DNA of 64,000 nt from Archangium gephyra (GTDB lineage: Bacteria > Myxococcota > Myxococcia > Myxococcales > Myxococcaceae), in NCBI RefSeq assembly GCF_001027285.1, contig NZ_CP011509.1:6844501-6908500 (forward strand), read 5' to 3'. The translations under genes and the position numbers were made by a program. The notes below the pieces were generated by a model. That model was not told the DNA's origin and searched no databases. It saw only the letters and a list, made by a program, of their open reading frames with translations. Positions 1 to 8,030 of the stretch are shown one piece after another (position 1 is the stretch's first letter; each line of letters begins with the position of its first letter).

Positions 1-278
1 CGGAGACGGACGCGGCGCGGCTGCTGGTGCACCGGGCGGCGTACCTGGCCGACATGGGCCAGCCGTACAGCGAGGAGGCCTCCATGGCCAAGCTGTTCGC
101 CTCCGAGGTAGCCACGCGGGCCTGCAACAAGGCGGTGCAGATCCACGGCGGCTACGGCTACACCCGCGAGTTCCCCGTCGAGCGCTACCTGCGCGACGCC
201 AAGCTGTGCGAGATCGGCGAGGGGACGAGTGAGATCCAGCGCTCCATCATCGCGCGCGAGGTCTTCAAGAAGGCGTAA
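1..278 (+). CDS. acyl-CoA dehydrogenase, C-terminal part (cut by window start)
   Basis: The frame is open from base 3, and only the last 91 or so residues are present. The visible part is the C-terminal helical domain of a flavin-dependent acyl-CoA dehydrogenase. It has the family signatures [21 protein letters not shown] and the catalytic-region motif [14 protein letters not shown]; medium- and short-chain enzymes place the catalytic Glu in the I.EGTSEIQ segment. The step catalysed is alpha,beta-dehydrogenation of acyl-CoA with transfer to electron-transfer flavoprotein. It closely resembles the two complete acyl-CoA dehydrogenases near 34 and 36 kb, so it is one of at least three paralogues here. 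Substrate chain length cannot be judged from this fragment. Confidence 0.93.
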   Translation, partial: ETDAARLLVHRAAYLADMGQPYSEEASMAKLFASEVATRACNKAVQIHGGYGYTREFPVERYLRDAKLCEIGEGTSEIQRSIIAREVFKKA

Positions 279-484
279 GGACACGGCTGGCCCGTGGCCT
301 GGACTGGGACGGAGGGAGGGCTGGAATCCCCCCTCGTCCCGTCCGTGCGCCGGGCAACCCCCTGGCAGGCGAGGGGAGGGAGGGCTCGTCCCCCGGTGGG
401 GTGGGCTGGAGCCGTGGGTGCTGCTCGAAGGGGAGGGGAGACCCTACCGTTTCGCAGCGGAAGGATTCGAACTGGGATGAGGCC

Positions 485-1309
485 GTGGCGACCCTGCAAC
501 CCGCTGAGCGAGTGAAGGCCCTGGAGGAGCGGCTGGGGACGACGTTTCCCCGTCCCGAGCTGGGGCTCACCGCGCTGACGCACAAGAGTTGGATCAACGA
601 GCACCGGGGCGAGGGCTTCCAGGACAACGAGCGGCTGGAGTTCCTCGGGGACGCGGTGCTCAACCTGGCGGTGGGCCACCGGCTGATGGAGCGCTTCCCC
701 CAGATGAAGGAGGGGGAGCTCACGCCGCTGCGGGCCCGCATCGTCAACGAGGAGGGGCTGTCGCGCATCGCCCGGCGGCTGGGGCTGGGCGAGCTGTTGC
801 AGCTGGGGCGGGGCGAGGAGCTGAGCGGCGGCCGGGAGAAGAGCTCGCTCCTGGCCAACGCGCTGGAGGCTGTCTTCGCCGCCGTGTACCTGGGCTCGGG
901 GCTGGAGCCGGTGATGGGGCTGGTGGACCGGCACTTCGCCGAGGCGCTGGAGGGCGTGGCGCAGGCGCTCAGCCGGCAGGACTACAAGACGAAGCTGCAG
1001 GAGGCGGCGCAGGACAGGCTCAAGCTGACGCCCCGCTACCAGATCGTCTCCGAGGTGGGCCCCGACCACGAGAAGATCTTCGAGGTGGAGGTGATGCTGG
1101 GCTCGGACGTGTACGCACGCGCCACGGGCCGCAGCAAGAAGGACGCCGAGCAGACGGCCGCCCACGGGGCCCTGGTGCTGCTGGACCGGGGCGAGAAGCC
1201 GGGGCAGGGGGCCGCGGCGCCTCCGGGGACGTCGAATCCTGGAGTTCCGGGGGCAGCCGAGCAGGCATCCGTGCCCGTTCCGGGTCCTAAGGACGACACC
1301 CCGGCCTGA
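485..1309 (+). CDS. rnc: ribonuclease III
   Basis: Double-strand-specific endoribonuclease that processes rRNA precursors and structured mRNAs. The RNase III signature NERLEFLGDAVL lies at residues 48-59, followed by the second helix with LANALEAVFAAVYL. A C-terminal double-stranded-RNA-binding domain begins around DYKTKLQEAAQ, then a Gly/Pro/Ala-rich tail of about 40 residues makes it longer (274 aa) than the E. coli enzyme (226 aa). At the place of the E. coli catalytic Asp114 this protein has Asn125, while the Glu117 equivalent (Glu128) is kept. I chose the GTG at 485; the open frame extends upstream to 401, but that part is low-complexity and lacks a family match. Three genes before era, the usual rnc-era neighbourhood. 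Confidence 0.93.
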   Translation: MATLQPAERVKALEERLGTTFPRPELGLTALTHKSWINEHRGEGFQDNERLEFLGDAVLNLAVGHRLMERFPQMKEGELTPLRARIVNEEGLSRIARRLGLGELLQLGRGEELSGGREKSSLLANALEAVFAAVYLGSGLEPVMGLVDRHFAEALEGVAQALSRQDYKTKLQEAAQDRLKLTPRYQIVSEVGPDHEKIFEVEVMLGSDVYARATGRSKKDAEQTAAHGALVLLDRGEKPGQGAAAPPGTSNPGVPGAAEQASVPVPGPKDDTPA

Positions 1310-1315
1310 AACTGC

Positions 1316-1344
1316 TTGGCCGCCTGGGGGGTGGAGCATAAGGT
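1316..1344 (+). promoter_or_regulatory. candidate sigma70-type promoter for the cyclophilin gene
   Basis: TTGGCC (1316-1321) and TAAGGT (1339-1344) are separated by 17 bases, ending about 40 bases before the ATG at 1387. The match is moderate, and promoter calls in high-GC genomes are error-prone. Confidence 0.35.
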
Positions 1345-1386
1345 CCCGCGCCCATCCGCTAGTGGGTTTCAATCCGGGAGGCAGCC

Positions 1387-1944
1387 ATGGGAATGATGGA
1401 CGAGGCGCGTGCGGGCAATGATCTCTACGCCACCTTCGACACCACCGAGGGGCAGATTGTCGTGAAGCTCTTCGCGAAGGACGCGCCGGAGACGGTGCAG
1501 AACTTCGTGGGGCTGGCGACGGGCGAGAAGGAGTGGGTGCACCCGGGGACGCGCGAGCGCATGACGGGCAAGCCGCTCTACGACGGGACGATCTTCCACC
1601 GCTGCATCGGCAACTTCATGGTTCAGGGCGGGGATCCGCTGGGCCAGGGCATCGGCGGTCCGGGGTACAAGTTCAAGGATGAGTTCCAGAGCGGCCGCCG
1701 GTTCGACAAGAAGGGCCTGCTGGCCATGGCGAACGCCGGTCCCAACACCAACGGCAGCCAGTTCTTCATCACCGTGGTGCCCACGCCGCACCTCAACAAC
1801 CGGCACACCATCTTCGGAGAGGTCGTGAAGGGCCAGGACGTGGCCGACCGCATCGCCAACGAGATTCCCAAGGGCGCGGGCGACCGGCCGAAGAAGGACG
1901 TGGTCATCACCAAGCTGACCATCTCCACCTCCGCGCCGGCCTAG
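1387..1944 (+). CDS. cyclophilin-type peptidyl-prolyl cis-trans isomerase
   Basis: Catalyses cis-trans isomerisation of Xaa-Pro bonds during protein folding. The 185-residue protein is a single cyclophilin domain. It has the active-site segments TIFHRCIGNFMVQGGDP (catalytic Arg), NGSQFFIT and HLNNRHTIFGEV, and the opening TTEGQIVVKLF. No signal peptide is visible, so a cytoplasmic (PpiB-like) location is likely. The ATG is preceded by a good ribosome binding site (GGGAGGCAGCC). The length is slightly above the usual 160-170 residues because of an insertion around WVHPGTRERMTGKPLYD, which occurs in a known bacterial subgroup. It lies between rnc and era and probably has its own promoter. Confidence 0.95.
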   Translation: MGMMDEARAGNDLYATFDTTEGQIVVKLFAKDAPETVQNFVGLATGEKEWVHPGTRERMTGKPLYDGTIFHRCIGNFMVQGGDPLGQGIGGPGYKFKDEFQSGRRFDKKGLLAMANAGPNTNGSQFFITVVPTPHLNNRHTIFGEVVKGQDVADRIANEIPKGAGDRPKKDVVITKLTISTSAPA

Positions 1945-2087
1945 GCGTCCCTGCCGCCCTGGAGGCGGTTGCCCGCCGGGTTGCCACATTTCACGGCGGG
2001 TCCGATGTTCCTTGTCGTTCCGAGCAGTTCTTGGGGAACCCCCTCCAGAGGGGGCGCCCTGATCACCTTCGACCTTCGAAGCTTTAG

Positions 2088-3035
2088 ATGGCTCCTCAGC
2101 AGACACACCGCAGCGGGTTCGCCGCGCTCATTGGCCGTCCGAACGTGGGCAAGAGCACGCTGCTCAATCAACTGACAGGCGAGAAGCTCGCCATCGTCTC
2201 CCCCAAGCCGCAGACCACCCGGAACCGGATTCTGGGCGTGGTGACGCGGCCGGAGGGGCAGGTGGCCTTCCTCGACACGCCCGGCATCCACCAGGCCAAG
2301 GGCGAGCTCAACCGTTTCATGGTGGACGTGGCCCTGCAGGCGGTGGACGACGTGGACCTGGTCCTCTTCGTCGTCGAGCCCGGCGGCCTCGCGGAGAAAC
2401 CCGAGGTGAGCCCGGGCAACCGGTTCATCCTCGAGCGGCTGCAGAAGGCGGGCAAGCCCACCTTCCTGGTCATCAACAAGATCGACACCGTGCTCAAGCC
2501 GGTGCTGCTGCCGCTCATCGAGCTGTACCGAAAGGAGTTCCCCTTCGCCGAGGTGGTCCCCATCTCCGCGAAGGATGACGACGGCGTGGAACAGCTCTTC
2601 CAGGCGGTGCTCCAGCACATGCCCGAGGGCGATCCACTCTTCCCCGAGGATGTGCTGACGGACCAGGCGGAGAAGACGCTGGTGGCCGAGTACATCCGCG
2701 AGCAGGTGCTGCGTCACTGCCGGCAGGAGATTCCGTACTCCACGGCGGTGCTGGTGGACTTCTTCGACGAGTCCGAGCGCGAGCCACCGCCTGGAACGCC
2801 CCCGGGCAAGCTCGCGGGCCTCATCCGGATTGCCGCCTCCATCTACGTGGAGCGTGACAGCCAGAAGGCCATCATCATCGGGAAGCAGGGGCAGATGCTG
2901 AAGACGATCGGGACGGACGCGCGCAAGGCCATCCAGCGGTTGCTGGGGGCGCACGTGTACCTCTCGCTACGGGTCCGGGTGGAGGCTCGCTGGAGCGAGC
3001 GTCCCGAGGGCCTCAAGAAGCTGGGTTACGAGTAG
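2088..3035 (+). CDS. era: GTPase Era
   Basis: Essential small GTPase that binds the 3' end of 16S rRNA and checks 30S subunit maturation. The G domain shows G1 GRPNVGKST (residues 16-24), G3 DTPG (63-66) and G4 NKID (130-133). The C-terminal half carries the KH RNA-binding domain, around IVERDSQKAIIIGKQGQMLK. The length of 315 aa is normal (E. coli 301). The ATG has no clear ribosome binding site; the sequence just before it is an A/T-richer CTTCGAAGCTTTAG. Its stop is 11 bases before der, so the two ribosome-assembly GTPases are almost certainly co-transcribed. Confidence 0.97.
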   Translation: MAPQQTHRSGFAALIGRPNVGKSTLLNQLTGEKLAIVSPKPQTTRNRILGVVTRPEGQVAFLDTPGIHQAKGELNRFMVDVALQAVDDVDLVLFVVEPGGLAEKPEVSPGNRFILERLQKAGKPTFLVINKIDTVLKPVLLPLIELYRKEFPFAEVVPISAKDDDGVEQLFQAVLQHMPEGDPLFPEDVLTDQAEKTLVAEYIREQVLRHCRQEIPYSTAVLVDFFDESEREPPPGTPPGKLAGLIRIAASIYVERDSQKAIIIGKQGQMLKTIGTDARKAIQRLLGAHVYLSLRVRVEARWSERPEGLKKLGYE

Positions 3036-3046
3036 GAAGTACGCGC

Positions 3047-4507
3047 ATGAAGCCTCTGGTCGCTATCGTGGGTCGCCCCAACGTGGGCAAGTCCACGCTC
3101 TTCAATCGCCTCGCCAGGCGCCGTATCGCCCTGGTGGAGGACCAACCCGGAGTCACCCGAGACCGGCATTACTGGGACGTGGACTATGACGGCCGGGACA
3201 TCACCATCATCGACACGGGCGGTTTCGTGCCCGGGGAGAAGGACTCCCTGCTGCAGCAGGTGCGCGAGCAGGCGCAGCTGGCGGTGGAGGAGTGTGATGC
3301 CATCATCTTCGTGACGGACGCCCGGGTCGGTCTGACCTCGGCGGACCAGGACGTGGCCCACTACCTGCGCCAGAGCGGCAAGCCGGTGGTGGTGGCCGCC
3401 AACAAGCTGGACAGCGAGTCGGGCACCCTGCAGGCCCTCGCCGGCGAGTTCTTCAGGCTCGGACTGGGCGAGGTGTTCCCCATCTCGGCCGAGCACGGCC
3501 TGGGGGTGGGAACGATGATGGAGACGGTGATGGGCAAGCTGCCCCCGCTGTCTCCGGAGGAGCTCGCGGCCCGCGAGCAGGCCGCCAAGGCGGAGGAAGC
3601 CGCGGAGGCCGGGGAGACGGGCGCCGAGGGCGAGGAGACCCCGCCCGCCGAGGAGGAGGATCGTCCCATCCGGGTGGCCATTATTGGCCGGCCGAACGTG
3701 GGCAAGAGCACCCTGGTCAACGCGCTGCTGAAGGAGAAGCGGGTGGTGGCCAGCGAGATTCCGGGCACCACGCGGGATCCGATCGACTCGGAGCTGACGT
3801 ACAAGGACCGCAAGGTCATCCTCACGGACACGGCCGGTATCCGGCGCAAGAAGACGATCGCGCACCGGGTGGAGAAGTTCTCGGTGGTGGCGGCGCTGAA
3901 GTCCATGGAGCGCAGCGACGTGGCGGTGCTGTTGATGGACGCCACGGAGCCCGCGGTGGATCAGGACGCGAAGCTGGCCGGCATCGCCGAGGAGAAGGGC
4001 CGCGCGCTGGTCATCGTGGTGAACAAGTGGGATCTGATCAGCACGGACAAGCGCAAGCAGGAGCTGTTCCGTGAGGATCTCAAGCACGCGCTGAAGTTCG
4101 TGCATTATGCGCCCATCGTGTTCACCTCGGCGCTGACGGGCTCCAAGGTGGAGAAGGTGCTGGAGCTGGCGGTGGAGCTGGCGGTCCAGTTCCGCTACCG
4201 GGCGCCCACGCCGCAGCTCAACCGGCTCCTGGAGCACATGTCGGACAACCACCCGGCACCCATCGTGGGCCGGGGTCCGTTGCGGTTGTACTACATGGCC
4301 CAGGTGGGGACGGCGCCTCCCACGTTCGCCATCACCTGCAACCGGCCGGACGGTGTACCGGACATGTACAAGCGGTACATCACCAACCAGCTGCGGGGGA
4401 CCTTTGACCTGCGGGTGCCCATCCGGCTGCTGTTCCGGGATCGCCCGGGCCAGGCCAAGCGCGCGGCGCGCAAGCGGCCCAAGCTGGCCGGGAAGTCCAA
4501 GCATTAA
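3047..4507 (+). CDS. der: GTPase Der (EngA), double-G-domain ribosome assembly factor
   Basis: Essential GTPase for 50S subunit biogenesis. Two G domains are visible: the first P-loop GRPNVGKST is at residues 9-17 and the second at about 214-222. Each has its own DT(G/A)G and NK.D motifs (NKLD and NKWD). An acidic Ala/Glu-rich linker of about 35 residues joins them, and a C-terminal KH-like domain ends in a basic tail (RAARKRPKLAGKSKH). The length of 486 aa fits the family. AGGAAG lies about 10 bases before the ATG. The downstream order der, yfgM-like, bamB is the mirror of the E. coli yfgM-bamB-der cluster. Confidence 0.97.
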   Translation: MKPLVAIVGRPNVGKSTLFNRLARRRIALVEDQPGVTRDRHYWDVDYDGRDITIIDTGGFVPGEKDSLLQQVREQAQLAVEECDAIIFVTDARVGLTSADQDVAHYLRQSGKPVVVAANKLDSESGTLQALAGEFFRLGLGEVFPISAEHGLGVGTMMETVMGKLPPLSPEELAAREQAAKAEEAAEAGETGAEGEETPPAEEEDRPIRVAIIGRPNVGKSTLVNALLKEKRVVASEIPGTTRDPIDSELTYKDRKVILTDTAGIRRKKTIAHRVEKFSVVAALKSMERSDVAVLLMDATEPAVDQDAKLAGIAEEKGRALVIVVNKWDLISTDKRKQELFREDLKHALKFVHYAPIVFTSALTGSKVEKVLELAVELAVQFRYRAPTPQLNRLLEHMSDNHPAPIVGRGPLRLYYMAQVGTAPPTFAITCNRPDGVPDMYKRYITNQLRGTFDLRVPIRLLFRDRPGQAKRAARKRPKLAGKSKH

Positions 4508-4519
4508 GGGATGTCCGCG

Positions 4520-4549
4520 TTGACACTGCGGGTGCGCGCTCCGTAGATT
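4520..4549 (+). promoter_or_regulatory. sigma70-type promoter for the yfgM-bamB-nudix-exonuclease operon
   Basis: TTGACA (4520-4525), an 18-base spacer and TAGATT (4544-4549) form one of the best consensus matches in the window. Transcription would begin near 4556. The upstream in-frame ATG at 4548 would then lie inside the -10 box, which supports the GTG at 4587 as the start of the next gene. Confidence 0.6.
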
Positions 4550-4586
4550 GCGCGCCCTTCGACCCTGTACAGAGGTGCGAACCACC

Positions 4587-5390
4587 GTGGCCGAGAAGTC
4601 CGAGAAGATGACGAAGCAGGAGCTCAGCGCTCCCGATGCCTTCCAGCTGTACGGCGCCGAGGCGAGTGACTGGCTGATGAAGCGCAGCCAGATCATCAGC
4701 ACCGTGGCGGTCGTACTCGTCGTGGGCGGGTTGATCGCCGCGCTGGTGCAGTACTTCAACAACCGGAGCGAGGAGGCGGCGGCCAAGCAGCTCGGCCAGA
4801 CGCTGGAGTCGCTGGAGCGTCCGGTGGTGGAGGGCGTGCCCCTGCAGCCGGCGGCGGGTGAGCTGCCCCCCTTCAAGTCCGAGAAGGAGCGGGACGAGAC
4901 GACCGTGACGGAGCTCACGAAGTTCCGGACGGACCACAAGGGCACGGACGCCGCGCTGACGGCGGCGCTGCCGCTGGGCAAGGCCCAGTACCGTCTGGGC
5001 AACTACGACGGGGCGGTGGCCACCTTCGGGGAGTACACGAAGGATGCCCCCAAGAGCTCGCCGCTGCTGACGGCGGCCTACGAGGGTCAGGGCTACGCCC
5101 AGGAGGCCAAGGGGCAGCTGGATCAGGCGCTCGAGTCCTTCAAGCAGATGTCGAAGGCGGAGGCCTCCGGCGAGTTCATGCAGGGCATGGGGCAGTACCA
5201 CCAGGCCCGCATCCTCGTGGCGCAGGGCAAGAAGGACGAGGCGGCGCAGCTGCTGGCGGACCTGAAGGCCTCGCAGGGCAACGCGGCCGCGGGGCGGCTG
5301 GCCACGGAGCGGCTGGCGGTGCTGGCGGCGCAGGGCGTGAAGGTGCCCGAGCCGACGCCCGCGGCCACCCAGAAGCCGGACGCGGGGTGA
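4587..5390 (+). CDS. YfgM-like membrane-anchored tetratricopeptide protein
   Basis: A single transmembrane segment (about residues 30-50, STVAVVLVVGGLIAALVQYF) follows a short cytoplasmic N-terminus. A large periplasmic part contains tetratricopeptide-like repeats (AQYRLGNYDGAVATFGEYTKDAP and GYAQEAKGQLDQALESFKQM). This architecture and the place between der and bamB match YfgM, an ancillary SecYEG-associated protein that hands exported proteins to periplasmic chaperones. Starts at 4548 and 4608 are also open. GTG 4587 is preferred because AGAGGTG lies upstream and the -10 box excludes 4548. Membership of the family rests on topology and synteny rather than strong motifs. Confidence 0.75.
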   Translation: MAEKSEKMTKQELSAPDAFQLYGAEASDWLMKRSQIISTVAVVLVVGGLIAALVQYFNNRSEEAAAKQLGQTLESLERPVVEGVPLQPAAGELPPFKSEKERDETTVTELTKFRTDHKGTDAALTAALPLGKAQYRLGNYDGAVATFGEYTKDAPKSSPLLTAAYEGQGYAQEAKGQLDQALESFKQMSKAEASGEFMQGMGQYHQARILVAQGKKDEAAQLLADLKASQGNAAAGRLATERLAVLAAQGVKVPEPTPAATQKPDAG

Positions 5391-5400
5391 GCGCCTGACC

Positions 5401-6564
5401 ATGCGCACCGCGAGCGGGTGGAAGCGTTGGGTGGGTGGGCTCGCGGCGGCGGGTCTGCTGGGGGCCTGCACCACGGTCCCGGTGTACGGCAACCCGGTCA
5501 CCGCCGGGCCGGTGCAGCCTCCCCACCACTTCTTCACGGTGGACTGGTGGAGGCACCTCGTCAGCCCCACGCTGCTCGAGTACGCCCCGCGCGAGCACGC
5601 GCAGCCGGCGTATGACGCGAAGAACGAGCGCGTCCTCACGCTCACCCGGGACGGCCTGGTCCGCAGCTTCGACGCGGAGGGCACGGAGCTGTGGCGGTAC
5701 ACGGTGGGCAACCGCTTCTACGCCGGTGCGACGGTGGAGGACGGCATCGCCTACGTGCCGGGCACCGACGGCGTGCTGCACGCGCTGGACGCGAAGACGG
5801 GCGCGCTCAAGTGGAAGTACGTGGCGGGCGAGGCGCTGGCGACGGCGCCGGTGCTCGCGGGCGACCTGGTGCTGGTGGCCTCGCAGAGCGACACCCTGTT
5901 CGCGGTGAAGCGGGCCACGGGCGAGCTGGCGTGGCTGTACCGGAGGGATCCTCCCGCGGGCTTCACCATCCACCGGGCGTCCTCGCCGGCGGTGCGCGGG
6001 CAGGCGGCCTGGGTGGGATTCTCCGACGGCACGCTGGTGTCGTTGGATCTGGATGACGGCGGTGTGCGCTGGGAGAAGGCCCTGGCGCCGCCGGGCGGTG
6101 TCACGCAGTTCGTGGACGTGGACACCTCGCCGGTGCTGGACGAGTCGGGCCATGTCTACGCGGCCTCGTACGCCGGTGGCCTCTACGCGCTCGACGCCGA
6201 GACGGGTGACGTGGTGTGGAACTCGGTGGCCCAGGGCATCACCTCGCTGCTGATGCACGGCAACGTGCTGGTGGCCACGGGGGATGACCGCCTGGATGCC
6301 TACCTGGGTGACAGCGGAAAGCTCCTCTGGTCGCAAACCCTGGAGGAAAGGGCCGGGATGGAGCCGGTGTTGGTCAAGGGGATGCTCCTGGTGCCCGCAC
6401 AGCGCTCGTTGCTCTTCGTGGATCCGCGCACGGGCCAGTCGCGCCTGGCGTGGAACCCGGGAGAGGGAATCTCGGCGCCACCCCGGGTGGTGGGCGGCAA
6501 GATGTACGTGCTGTCCAACAACGGCTACCTGTACTCCCTCCGGCTGGATGGGAGGAGCGGTTGA
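5401..6564 (+). CDS. bamB: BamB-like PQQ-repeat beta-propeller lipoprotein
   Basis: Outer-membrane lipoprotein predicted to be the BamB component of the beta-barrel assembly machinery. A signal peptide ends in the lipobox LLGAC (Cys near residue 23). The rest is repeated PQQ-type blades such as GTDGVLHALDAKTGALKWKY, GGLYALDAETGDVVWNS and NGYLYSLRLDG, giving a beta-propeller of 387 residues in total, the usual BamB size. The GTG-AG-rich sequence before the ATG serves as ribosome binding site. It follows the yfgM-like gene by 10 bases and overlaps the Nudix gene by four bases (TTGA). Other PQQ-propeller lipoproteins exist, so the BamB name leans on the der-yfgM synteny. Confidence 0.85.
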   Translation: MRTASGWKRWVGGLAAAGLLGACTTVPVYGNPVTAGPVQPPHHFFTVDWWRHLVSPTLLEYAPREHAQPAYDAKNERVLTLTRDGLVRSFDAEGTELWRYTVGNRFYAGATVEDGIAYVPGTDGVLHALDAKTGALKWKYVAGEALATAPVLAGDLVLVASQSDTLFAVKRATGELAWLYRRDPPAGFTIHRASSPAVRGQAAWVGFSDGTLVSLDLDDGGVRWEKALAPPGGVTQFVDVDTSPVLDESGHVYAASYAGGLYALDAETGDVVWNSVAQGITSLLMHGNVLVATGDDRLDAYLGDSGKLLWSQTLEERAGMEPVLVKGMLLVPAQRSLLFVDPRTGQSRLAWNPGEGISAPPRVVGGKMYVLSNNGYLYSLRLDGRSG

Positions 6565-6992
6565 CGCAGGGGGCCGCGAAGCGGACGGTCCGTGTGGTGG
6601 CCGCCCTGATTCCCCAGCCTGGGGATGACTCGCGGTTCCTGGTGCAGCAGCGGCTGCCGGGCGGGAGCCGGGGGCTCCTCTGGGAGTTTCCGGGCGGCAA
6701 GGTGGAGCCCGGGGAGTCCGAGCCGGAGGCACTGGCTCGGGAGTGCCGGGAGGAGCTGGATGTGCGGCTCCTCGTGGGGAGGCGGCTATGGGCGGGGAGA
6801 CACGAGTATTCGGACCTGACGGTGGAGCTGGTGCTGTACATAGCCCGGCTGGAGTCGGGGGAGCCGAAGACGCTGGGGGCCAACGCGCTGGCGTGGCTGA
6901 CGCCGGCGGAGATGCTGGCGCTACCGTTCTGCGAGGCGGACATCCCGCCCCTGGAGGACCTGGTGGCGGGCAGGCTGGGTCCGCTGGGCTGA
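6561..6992 (+). CDS. MutT-type Nudix hydrolase
   Basis: Predicted nucleoside-triphosphate pyrophosphohydrolase of the MutT class, which would clean 8-oxo-dGTP from the nucleotide pool. The Nudix box is clear: GGKVEPGE followed seven residues later by REC.EEL. LLWEFPGGK and the C-terminal LAWLTPAEM..LPFCEADIP are both typical of MutT. I set the start at TTG 6561 because GGAGGAGCGG lies directly before it and its first bases overlap the bamB stop. A longer open frame from 6450 would run inside bamB. The 143-residue length is close to MutT (about 130). It ends in an ATGA overlap with the next gene, so all three are translationally coupled. Confidence 0.9.
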   Translation: MTQGAAKRTVRVVAALIPQPGDDSRFLVQQRLPGGSRGLLWEFPGGKVEPGESEPEALARECREELDVRLLVGRRLWAGRHEYSDLTVELVLYIARLESGEPKTLGANALAWLTPAEMLALPFCEADIPPLEDLVAGRLGPLG

Positions 6993-7876
6993 TGCTGCGG
7001 CGCACCTTCCAGCTCATTCCGGGCGTGGGTCCCTGGAAGGAGAAGGACCTGTGGGCCCGGGGCATCCACACCTGGGATGACTTTCCGGACAACGGCTCGG
7101 TGCTCGGCCAGAAGCTGGACGAGGGCGCCCGCCGGCGGCTGGCGCTGGCGCGCGAGGCCCTCGAGCGGCGCGACCTGAAGGGGCTGGCCGCCATGGTGCC
7201 GCCGCGGGAGCACTGGCGGCTGTACCCCGAGTTCGCGCGCGACGCGGTCTACTTCGACATTGAAACGGACGGAAAGCAGGAGCAGGCGCCCACGGTGGTG
7301 GCCCTGTTCGATGACGCGGGCCTGCGCGTTTTCATCCAGGGCCGCAACATGGACGAGCTGCCGGAGGCCATGGCGGAGCGGCGGCTGTGGGTGACGTTCA
7401 ACGGCTCGTGCTTCGACGTGCCGGTGCTGCGCGAGTACTTCGGCAAGCGCTTCCCGACGCCGGACGCACACATTGATTTGCGCTTCGTGTGCCGGCGGCT
7501 GGGGATGGGCGGGGGGCTGAAGGAGATCGAGGACAAGCTGGGGCTGGGGCGGCCGCCGCACATGAAGGGCGTGAACGGGTGGGACGCGGTGCTGCTGTGG
7601 CGCGCGTACCTGGCGCGTGGGGACGTGGAGGCCCTGCGCTTCCTGGTGGAGTACAACCTCTATGACTCGTTCCAGCTCCGGTCCCTGATGGACAAGGCCT
7701 ACAACCGGGCCCTGGACGATCTGAACCTGGACGCCGAGCCGCGGGTGCCGGTGTTCGAGCGGGGCGAGGTCCTCTACGACGTGAGCCGGCTCATCATGGA
7801 GCTGGGGCCCACGCAGAGGGACTTGAGGGTGCTCGAGCGGGTGCGCGCCCAGGATCGGGATCTCCACCAGGACTGA
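6992..7876 (+). CDS. YprB-like RNase H-fold (DnaQ-type) exonuclease
   Basis: Putative 3'-5' exonuclease of the ribonuclease-H-like superfamily, related to B. subtilis YprB. The DEDD-type acidic residues are visible: YFDIETDG near residue 90, NGSCFDVPVL near 135, DLRF near 164, and YNLYDSFQL near 222. A helix-hairpin-helix-like segment (IPGVGPWKEKDLWARGI) opens the protein and may contact nucleic acid. The ATG overlaps the Nudix stop codon (ATGA). Substrate unknown; with rnc, era and der nearby, an RNA-linked role is possible but unproven. Confidence 0.8.
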   Translation: MLRRTFQLIPGVGPWKEKDLWARGIHTWDDFPDNGSVLGQKLDEGARRRLALAREALERRDLKGLAAMVPPREHWRLYPEFARDAVYFDIETDGKQEQAPTVVALFDDAGLRVFIQGRNMDELPEAMAERRLWVTFNGSCFDVPVLREYFGKRFPTPDAHIDLRFVCRRLGMGGGLKEIEDKLGLGRPPHMKGVNGWDAVLLWRAYLARGDVEALRFLVEYNLYDSFQLRSLMDKAYNRALDDLNLDAEPRVPVFERGEVLYDVSRLIMELGPTQRDLRVLERVRAQDRDLHQD

Positions 7877-8030
7877 CGTCCCTTTCAGACGCCCCTTTGG
7901 ACCCGAGGGGAGAGGTCGGGCAGCCGTGTCAGTCCGGTCTGGTAGGGTGGCTGACGCTGGAGGTTCGGCGTCTGGGCCCTACCTCCGGCATTTCACTGGC
8001 GCGGCGTTGGCGTCGCGAAGGAGAGCCCGA

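Noticed and set aside
461-475. GGATTCGAAC, the reverse complement of a tRNA T-loop, before rnc
   Set aside because: The flanking bases cannot form a T-stem, and no acceptor or anticodon arm is present.
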